This document shows, in pieces, positions 57,385 through 64,000 of a DNA stretch of 64,000 nucleotides. Position numbers and translations under genes: made by a program. Source of the stretch: Paracorniculantispora psalliotae (taxonomy: Eukaryota > Ascomycota > Sordariomycetes > Hypocreales > Cordycipitaceae). Below the pieces are notes generated by a model. The model worked only from the letters and a program-made list of their open reading frames with translations, had not been told where the DNA came from and did not search any database. The stretch covers positions 656,303 through 720,302 of the forward strand of contig PHFE01000055.1 of assembly GCA_002796755.1 (NCBI GenBank), given 5' to 3'. Position 1 is the first letter of the stretch. Every line of letters begins with the position of its first letter.

Positions 57385-60030
57385 ATGGGGCTGCTATCCG
57401 ATGCGATGCGACCGCGGCAGCAACAACAACTACCATTGTATGAGCGGCCCGGGTCACCGTCCAAAGAGCACTATTCCGACGACGACGACTATTACTACTC
57501 CGACGAAGACGACAGCCCTCCTTCATCATCCAGACACAGCCGCTCAGGATACAGCTCACGGAGCGTCTCCGACAGCATGAGCGGCGGCAGCGGCAGTCGC
57601 GCCGCCCTTCTCCAAGCCCGGCGACCCAAAAACACATCCTCCAGAAGCTGCCTTGGCAGGTATCGCTTCCGGCTGCCCACCAAAGTGACGCGCTACGTGC
57701 TTCTCATCGTCATGGGCACAACGCTGCTCTTCATCTTCTCGTTAATACGAGCTAGCCAGGTGGAAAACTGGAAGATTGCCAACGGCCAGGTGCCCACGCG
57801 GCCGGCGCCCCCGCCTGCCTGGGAAAAGTTCCCGTTCCTGGAGCGCTACTACGGCGGCATCCGGACGCTGGTGCCGCTCGCCGAGAGCGAGCCCGAGTAC
57901 CCGCGCGAGGACGAGCCCATTCCGCTCGGCGGCCCCGAGTCGCAGGAGGGTGGCGACGAGGATGAGGACGACGAGAAGAGAGCGGCGGACACGAAGCCCG
58001 TGAAAAAGGCGGAGACGGTTGAGAAGAAGGCGGTGCCGGCGAGCACAGTGTGGAGCGACTACCGCAATCGATCGGTGGAAGCAGGCGTGGAAGAGTGCTT
58101 CATCGATGCGAGGAACCAGATTCGCGTGCCCGAATTGCGCTTCTACAAGGGCCGCCCCCACGGCTTTCCGACTCACATTGGCGGCTCCTACGAGATGCTT
58201 GGCCTGCCTGAGGATATCTGCTTCGACCGCTACGGCCGCTATGGTCCTTACGGCTTTGGATACTCTTCTCGGAGAGGTGGCCTGGGCACGGGCGAGCACA
58301 GCGAAAACGAAGGCGCCGAGTTGGTTTGGGATAGCCGCCCGCATGTTGACTTTCGCGATGTGGACTGGGCCGATGCCCAGCGCCGCTGTCTTCAGTCCAA
58401 TGCACACAGGTTCAAGCCTGTTCCGACGCGAAAAGTTGGCTCGCAGGGCTTTCTCAATGCCGTTCCCGAATCCAACAACAAGCAGAAGCGCGATGAGGTA
58501 CCGGCTGCGACTGCCGAAGCAGCTACGCCTACCGCAACAGCAGAAACGGAGCCAAAGACGGCAGAGGAACCTTCTGCCACGCCGAGCGCCGATAACACGC
58601 CCAAAACGGGTAGAACCGCTATTGTTTTCCGCTGCTGGGACGAATTCTTCTTCCGCGAGGACGACATTGCCAACTTGCGATCCATGATCATGGAGCTTTC
58701 GCTTGAGTCTGGCGGCCGCTACGACGTGCACCTCTTGGTCCAAGTCAAGAACGACGGCGCGCACCCAGTCTGGGCCGACCAGGAAGCCTACGATCAGCGA
58801 ATCCGCGAGACCATCCCTAGAGAATTCCAGGGTCTCGTCACTCTGTGGACCGAGACACAGATGCTCTCCCTCTACCAAGGTATTCACGACAAGTGGACGA
58901 TTGGACCGGATCACTCTGTGCACGGCTCCTACCGCGGCCTCGTCATGGCCATGCAGCACTTTGCCTACATGCACCCCGAGTACGACTACTTTTGGCACTG
59001 GGAGATGGATGTGCGCTATACCGGCCACTACTACGACCTGCTGACCAAGATTGAGTCCTGGGCGACGGAGCAGCCGCGCAAGGGCCTGTGGGAGCGCAAC
59101 GCCCGCTTCTACATTCCCGCGACGCACGGCAGCTGGGACGACTTCAAGCATCTCGCCCGCGTACAGACGGAGATGGGCACGGTGTCTGCGGAGAATGTCT
59201 GGGGCAACCTGCCGAAGCTAGGCGAGGACGAATCGCAGCAGAAGACGCGCAAGGGTGATAAGTCCATCTGGGGCCCGGTGCGTCCCGCCGACGGGAACGA
59301 CTGGTTCGAGCACGAGGACGACCCCGAGCCGCCGACGACGTACGAGAGCGACAAGTACCAGTGGGGCGTCGGCGAGGAGGCCGACTACATCACTCTCAAC
59401 CCCATGTTCAACCCCGAAGGCACGACGTGGAACCTGCGCGACGACATCACCGGCTTCAACGAGTCGCACCCGCTGCCGCCACGGCGCGCGAGCATCATCA
59501 CGACGTCGCGCATGAGCCGCCGCCTGCTGCTGTCCATGCACCGCGCCACGACGTTCAAGAAGCAGTTTGCCTTTGCCGAGATGTGGCCCGCCACCATGGC
59601 GCTGCACCACGGCTACAAGGCCGTCTTTGTGCCGCACCCGCTCTTTGTCGACCGCAAGTGGCCCGTCGAGTACCTCGCCGGCACGCTCAATGCGGGCCAC
59701 AACGGCGCGACGGGCGGCGCGCGCGCGAGCATCTACGGCGCCCGCGAGCATAACCTGCGCGGCCTCTCGTGGTTCTACAACACGGGCTTCGCGCCGAACC
59801 TGTACCGCCGCTGGCTCGGCCTGCGCGTGAATAACGACGGCGGCGACGAGTTTGAGAAGACGGAGGACAAGAGCAAGCAGGGCGGCGCGGGCGTGGGCAG
59901 CATGGCAGGCGGTGAAGGGAGAATGTGTCTCCCGCCAATGTTGCTGCATCCGATCAAGGAGGTTGAGCTAGCGGTCGAGGCGCCGCCGGAGCAAGGCGAG
60001 GACGCGCCCGAATCAGATCCGACGGCGTAA
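57385..60030 (+). CDS. DUF3405 type II membrane protein
   Basis: Single exon of 881 residues from the first ATG of the frame at 57385. The polar N-terminus carries acidic tyrosine-rich stretches (SDDDDYYYSDEDD). One membrane helix at about 101-122 (VTRYVLLIVMGTTLLFIF) makes it a type II Golgi- or ER-type protein. The large C-terminal part is DUF3405: TAIVFRCWDEFFFREDDIAN near 465, YDVHLLVQVKNDG, YFWHWEMDVRYTGHYYDLL and PATHGSWDDFKHLARVQTEM. The WEMDVR motif and the placement of aspartates resemble glycosyltransferase active sites, but no activity is established for the family. The C-terminal segment FFYNTGF-like SWFYNTGFAPNLYRRWL is well conserved. No intron. Confidence 0.87.
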   Translation: MGLLSDAMRPRQQQQLPLYERPGSPSKEHYSDDDDYYYSDEDDSPPSSSRHSRSGYSSRSVSDSMSGGSGSRAALLQARRPKNTSSRSCLGRYRFRLPTKVTRYVLLIVMGTTLLFIFSLIRASQVENWKIANGQVPTRPAPPPAWEKFPFLERYYGGIRTLVPLAESEPEYPREDEPIPLGGPESQEGGDEDEDDEKRAADTKPVKKAETVEKKAVPASTVWSDYRNRSVEAGVEECFIDARNQIRVPELRFYKGRPHGFPTHIGGSYEMLGLPEDICFDRYGRYGPYGFGYSSRRGGLGTGEHSENEGAELVWDSRPHVDFRDVDWADAQRRCLQSNAHRFKPVPTRKVGSQGFLNAVPESNNKQKRDEVPAATAEAATPTATAETEPKTAEEPSATPSADNTPKTGRTAIVFRCWDEFFFREDDIANLRSMIMELSLESGGRYDVHLLVQVKNDGAHPVWADQEAYDQRIRETIPREFQGLVTLWTETQMLSLYQGIHDKWTIGPDHSVHGSYRGLVMAMQHFAYMHPEYDYFWHWEMDVRYTGHYYDLLTKIESWATEQPRKGLWERNARFYIPATHGSWDDFKHLARVQTEMGTVSAENVWGNLPKLGEDESQQKTRKGDKSIWGPVRPADGNDWFEHEDDPEPPTTYESDKYQWGVGEEADYITLNPMFNPEGTTWNLRDDITGFNESHPLPPRRASIITTSRMSRRLLLSMHRATTFKKQFAFAEMWPATMALHHGYKAVFVPHPLFVDRKWPVEYLAGTLNAGHNGATGGARASIYGAREHNLRGLSWFYNTGFAPNLYRRWLGLRVNNDGGDEFEKTEDKSKQGGAGVGSMAGGEGRMCLPPMLLHPIKEVELAVEAPPEQGEDAPESDPTA

Positions 60031-60868
60031 AAGGCGGAACGTTTTGTTTCTTGTTTGTTTCGTTTTGCGAGCATAGAATGTTTTTTGGGGCTTTGACTAC
60101 AGAGCGAAAGCGAATCGCAGCGCTGCTGCCCATTTTGTTATGATTTTGGACAGAGCAGGTGGATTGATATATAAGAGATGTGAAATACTCATGTATTTAT
60201 GTATAATGAGCAACTGGACACGATAATAAACACCTATATATACTCTCACCCCTGAAATAATGTTGGCGTTGTACTATCCCCAATGGCCATATGTACATCT
60301 TCACTCCAACAACTCAACCTTACTTTTATATACACAATGATTATAAAAAGAATAAAAGTATAATAATAGTAAATAATGATAATAATTATCTTTCTTATTA
60401 TTTTTCTTATTCTTCTTTATTTTAGTACTACGCGAATATTATTTTGGGGCGACAGTGTATGATGGAACGTCACAGGGTCGGTCGAATGAATTAAGTCACG
60501 TTAAATTGGTGAGAATTATGTTGAAATGTCATGAATGCCTTTCTTTTAAAAACAAGTAATTCGTACACTTGTCCCTCCTCCTGTTTGCGCCTGCTCTATG
60601 TGATTTGTGCCTCGCAACAAGCCATTACAAGTTGCGGGTGATTAATATAAAAAAAAGCTGATGCATTTCCCTGATTTGGGAGAATACCAGCTCATCCGGG
60701 TTGTCCTTTTTGCCTTGACCATTTCTTTCCGTTTCGGTGGTTGGTACTGCAACAGGTCGCTTGACAACAAAAACAAGAATCCATGAGTTCTTCCCAAACC
60801 CTTTTTAAAAACCTTGATATCTTTTTCTCCACTCGTTCATCGATTCGTATGAAAAAAGGAAAAGGGTC
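60031..60868. other. Convergent 3' gap with a short element
   Basis: Contains the 3' regions of the DUF3405 and Emp24 genes and the element at 60241-60459; no gene otherwise. Confidence 0.5.
60241..60459 (+). mobile_element. MITE-like element, copy 1
   Basis: About 219 bp with imperfect terminal inverted repeats of roughly 36 nt. The left end begins TACTCTCACCCCTGAAATAA. The reverse complement of the right end begins TACACTGTCGCCCCAAAATA; both run on to GTAGTACTA or a close variant. The outermost TA could be a TA target-site duplication, as for Tc1/mariner-type MITEs. The centre is T-rich with no coding capacity. Copy 2 lies at 61991. Confidence 0.6.
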
Positions 60869-61711
60869 TTAGACGACGCGCTTGACCTCGAAGAAGCGGC
60901 GGAGCCACCAGACCTGGAAGAGAGACTCGCCGACAACGATACCAATGACGAAAATGTTCCACCACTTGACGCGGCCGTTGGTGCTCTCGGCGGTGTTGCG
61001 GTGGGTGCGTTCGCGGACGACAATGTACTGCTGCTCGTCCTTGACTTCGGCGAGGAGTTCAGAGAGGCGCTTGACTGCAAGGGGGGTTGTTAGAGACGAC
61101 TCGGGAACATGTGACGGGGTGACGTACCTTCGGCATCAAGAGGATCAGACTGGTACTCGGACTCGCTGACGTAGACAACACCGTGGACGTTGAAGGAGAC
61201 TTCCTTGCTGTTGGCGCCCCAGTGCTGGTTGCCAAAGCAGTAGGTGTATTTGCCGTCGTGCTTGGCATCGAAGCTGTGGTCGCCGTTGGAGACGGACTTG
61301 ACGTTGATTTCGTACTGGCCAACGGGGTTGGTGATCTGTGCAGAGAAACTTCGATTAGCTATGACTCAAGTTATGGATACTGCGCAATCCGTTTATTCAT
61401 CTGCCTGGCGCGCGTGATTCCACCATCATGCTGAACGTGGTCATCAAGACAGATATCGATGCCAGGCAGACGCAAAAAACGAGTGCGACAGGGGGGTCCG
61501 TCGTTCGTACCCAAAAGTCAATGTCGAGGTTGCCTGCGCTGCCAAACTCGCGGTCGCCGACCTGGTAGGTGACGGTCATCTTGTCATCCTTGTGCAGGCT
61601 CTCGTGGAAGCACTCGAGGCCGTGGGAGGGCAGGACGATGTTGTGGGCAGAGGCAGTCGAAGCCGCGACGGCGGCGACGAGGAGGGCCCTCGTGGCGGAG
61701 AAGAAGTGCAT
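60869..61711 (-). CDS. EMP24: p24 cargo receptor Emp24 (COPII vesicle protein)
   Basis: Three exons: 61711-61511, 61335-61128 and 61074-60869 (615 nt, 204 residues). A signal peptide covers about residues 1-22 (cut after STASA). The lumenal GOLD domain contains two cysteines, in LECFHESLH and KYTYCFGNQHWG. A short coiled coil (VKRLSELLAEVKDEQQYIVV) and one membrane helix (WWNIFVIGIVVGESLFQVWW) follow. The cytosolic tail LRRFFEVKRVV has the FF and terminal VV export signals and closely resembles yeast Emp24 (p24 beta). Cycles between ER and Golgi in COPII/COPI vesicles. Intron 1 is long for this window (175 nt). Flanked on both sides by related MITE-like elements. Confidence 0.94.
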
Positions 61712-63785
61712 TGTCGATTTGATTTTCGGGGTGCCAAAACGCAACAATTCGACAAGAAACAATAAAGAGCGTGTGAGGCGGTTGGGCGCAGCGGCGAATA
61801 GATTGGACACAGGGGGCTTGGAGAAAGGGAAGCTCTGGCTCCTGGATGTCGACGTGGATCCACGTATCGCGAATTGACACCTTTTCGCAAGGCCAGCTTG
61901 GCTTGGTGCAGCTAAAAAAGGGACAGCCCACTTTGCGGCCAAGCCACTTCTGTGGTGGATGCAGTTGTGGCTGGTGCTGTGGCTGCCTCCTACACTCTCC
62001 CCCTGAAATAATTTTGGTGTAGTACTTGATAGTTATCTGTATTATAATTCTTCTTATTTGCTTTATTATTATTTTTCTTATTCTTCTTATATCTCTTATA
62101 TTTCTTATTTTCCTTATCTTCTTTATTTTCTCTATTATCTTAGTTTTATAGTATTAATTTATCTTGATTAGTATTTCAGAGCACTCCAGTACAGAAAGTC
62201 ACACGTATTTCAGGAGACATCCTCGACGCGGTGCGGACGGTCGCCGGGAAGCGGGCCACAGTTTTGCCGGGCGTCGTGAATGAGGTACGATAGAGGTACC
62301 TGCCCACCGGGGCGTATCTGGTGTGTTTACTACGACGGTCGCGTGCTCAACTTAGGTCACTGTGGAGTACAGTGGCAAAGAAGCAGTTTTTTTTTCTGCC
62401 TGGCGCTGCGCCGCTGTAGCTGGCCCCCTATTTTCAGAGTACGTCCACTTTCGCTTGGCTTTTAGGCGGTTGGAGCAGACACAGGCGCTAGAACGAACGG
62501 AAAGTTTAGGGGGGATGAACATGGAGCAGATGGCACATCAGGCTGGCAAGGTTTGGCGTACCTAGGTACAGGGGCAAGAGAACATGTGCAGGCCCTGCAG
62601 GGGCCGTTCCAGCAGGGTTCAGTGGCTCGGGATGCGTCTGATAGGCGGCGGTTGGGGGGATTTGTGGCAGCACGGACGATTGTCTAAAGGCATTGGATAG
62701 CGGTTTGGAAGCAGACAAGACACCTGGAGGGGTTCTAGTGACCAGCAAAAGTCGCCTTGTGCTCTGGTCTGGTCTCTGTTTGGCTGGCTCTCTGGCTCTC
62801 TGGCAGCTGAGAGGCCAATCCGGTCTACACCGACAAAGCCTCCCACCAACCACCCTCCCTCCCAAAGCACACATTAACTCATCCCACCACCATCCAACAT
62901 TTTTTTTCTTCCTGTTGATTTTCTGTGTGTGCCTCTCTTAAACCGCCCACCAACGACGAATCGCCGACGATAGAGTGAGTTGTTAGCCCGCCTGCCCCTC
63001 TTGATCCTCCTGGCCTGCATGAACGATACAAACTGCCTTGCCGTCCTCTTGCTTGGCCACCCTTACTCGTACCGCCTGCTCGCTTGCTGCTTGCTGCTCT
63101 GTCTCTCCCCTATCTGCCCGCTTCGCGTCTCGCTGCGATGCTCCAGAAAGAGGCCCTCTTGCCCCCACAAGATCATACCAAGATGACAACACACATGCCC
63201 GCCGCCCGCCCGCTCGCCGCCAGTCGCCAGCAGTATGGATAGCCAGCCTGGCCAGAGACGATGTATCCTGTCGCCTGCGCAAAACGGCTCCAACGTCGAT
63301 AGTGGTGCTGCCTGGCTAGGCAGTTGAGCGTGTGTGCCTGTTGTGGCGGTGGTTGTGGTTTTGGCGCGGGACGCACATGTGTCCTCTGTGCCGCCATTGG
63401 GATAAAATGGCGGGCATTGCACGTCACGACGAAGCAGGTGGTCAGCAAGCGGACGCAGAGTCATCAAAATTGCACTTGACCGGTCCTCTACCAATTCCCC
63501 CAAGTCATACACATTTTTTATCTATTTTTACCCTCGTCCTGTTGCCCCCCTCCTCCGTTCGCGCATCAACCCAGCTGGCGTCATTGCTTGATCGGAGAGC
63601 GGGCCTGGAAAAAACCCCTCCTTAGTAAAGCCCATCCTCCGCCGCTAAACTAACCCGTGGCAACTAGGACACCTCTCTTTCTCTCCCTCGTCACAATCCA
63701 TCCCACCAAAGCCACCACCAACACACGTCTACCTTTCCCGTTGAAAGCGTTGTCGTAGGCTTCCGTCGCCAAAAAAATCGCAATC
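61712..63785. other. Divergent intergenic region (2.1 kb)
   Basis: Between the starts of Emp24 and the ARF gene, so it holds both promoters, plus the element at 61991-62191. The 63.0-63.78 kb part is C/T-rich on the plus strand, as in the leaders of highly expressed fungal genes. No other protein gene seen. Confidence 0.5.
61991..62191 (+). mobile_element. MITE-like element, copy 2 (decayed)
   Basis: The left end TACACTCTCCCCCTGAAATA runs on to GTAGTACT and matches the ends of copy 1. The right end is more diverged but retains CTGAAATA in reverse complement. The T-rich centre shares 23 identical consecutive bases with copy 1 (from about 62064 versus 60396). Same orientation as copy 1. Confidence 0.5.
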
Positions 63786-64000
63786 ATGGGTCTCGCCTTT
63801 TCCAAGTTGTTTGATAAGTTGTGGGGGAAGAAGGAGATGCGAATTCTCATGGTCGGTCTCGATGCCGCCGGTAAAACCACCATTCTCTACAAGCTCAAGC
63901 TTGGTGAGATTGTCACCACCATCCCTACCATTGGTACGCTCTTCCGATTTCATCGCCTGGCTTTCGACGCGCGCTGTTTATTTCTCGTCCCACCTCGATA
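63786..64000 (+). CDS. ARF1: ARF-family small GTPase (5' part only)
   Basis: First exon 63786-63933; the donor GTACGC begins at 63934 and the rest lies beyond the window. The 49 residues seen match ADP-ribosylation factor 1: myristoylation site MGLAFSKLF, amphipathic helix, KEMRILMVGLDAAGKTTILY with the P-loop GLDAAGKT, and the switch I start EIVTTIPTI. Gly2 and the intron after the switch I isoleucine are as in other filamentous fungi. Regulates COPI coat recruitment at the Golgi. The isoform (ARF1 rather than ARF6-like) rests on the perfect N-terminal match. Confidence 0.93.
   Translation, partial: MGLAFSKLFDKLWGKKEMRILMVGLDAAGKTTILYKLKLGEIVTTIPTIGTLFRFHRLAFDARCLFLVPPR

Noticed and set aside
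57742..59151. 469-codon minus-strand frame opposite the DUF3405 gene
   Set aside because: Family motifs are on the plus strand; the antisense frame is a by-product of GC-rich third positions.

Overview
The window looks like chromosomal DNA of a filamentous ascomycete, most likely a Sordariomycete and perhaps Hypocreales. The genes have short introns of about 50-90 nt with GT...AG ends and CTAAC/CTGAC-type branch sites. Fungal-only families (Zn2Cys6 regulators, DUF3176, DUF3074, DUF3405) sit among conserved eukaryotic housekeeping genes. I saw no tRNA, rRNA, CRISPR or prokaryotic signals. Exon joins were worked out by hand from splice signals, reading frame and family similarity. For every multi-exon gene that is complete in the window, the exon lengths add up to a multiple of three.

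Left part, 1-10.4 kb, is accessory in character. It holds two tandem paralogous Zn2Cys6 regulators on the minus strand (the first cut by the window edge). A broken DUF3176 membrane-protein gene follows, in two pieces (about 4071-4743 and 9242-10440) that lie next to each other in the family alignment. The 4.5 kb between the pieces carries an intact polytopic membrane protein gene, a divergent intact DUF2306-like membrane protein gene, a decayed C-terminal piece of a medium-chain oxidoreductase and an AT-rich relic. This looks like an insertion or rearrangement into a DUF3176 gene.

Middle part, 10.8-49.3 kb, is core genome with long intergenic spaces. In order: an RMD1/DUF155 protein, a TPT-family sugar/nucleotide-sugar transporter, a type II glycosyltransferase, an uncharacterised basic/acidic nuclear-type protein with an in-frame coiled-coil extension past its stop, a DUF3074 START-like protein, a coiled-coil protein, TAF7, a fucosyltransferase-like protein, a Kip2-type kinesin, an STK19-type winged-helix protein, a secreted S33/TAP-like hydrolase and a Vsb1-like SulP-STAS-cNMP transporter. 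The gaps at 15.0-19.6, 30.5-33.7 and 36.8-42.0 kb show no convincing protein gene.

Right part, 50.8-64 kb, is dense housekeeping: GINS subunit Psf1, eEF1B beta divergent from the proteasome ubiquitin receptor Rpn13, a Cus2/HTATSF1 splicing factor, a DUF3405 protein, Emp24 and the first exon of an ARF GTPase cut by the window edge. Emp24 is flanked by two related short AT-rich elements with terminal inverted repeats, interpreted as MITEs.

Apart from the divergent membrane-protein pair, neighbouring genes do not form an obvious pathway. Secretory-pathway functions recur (ARF, Emp24, two or three Golgi-type glycosyltransferases), but this is ordinary fungal gene order as far as can be seen.
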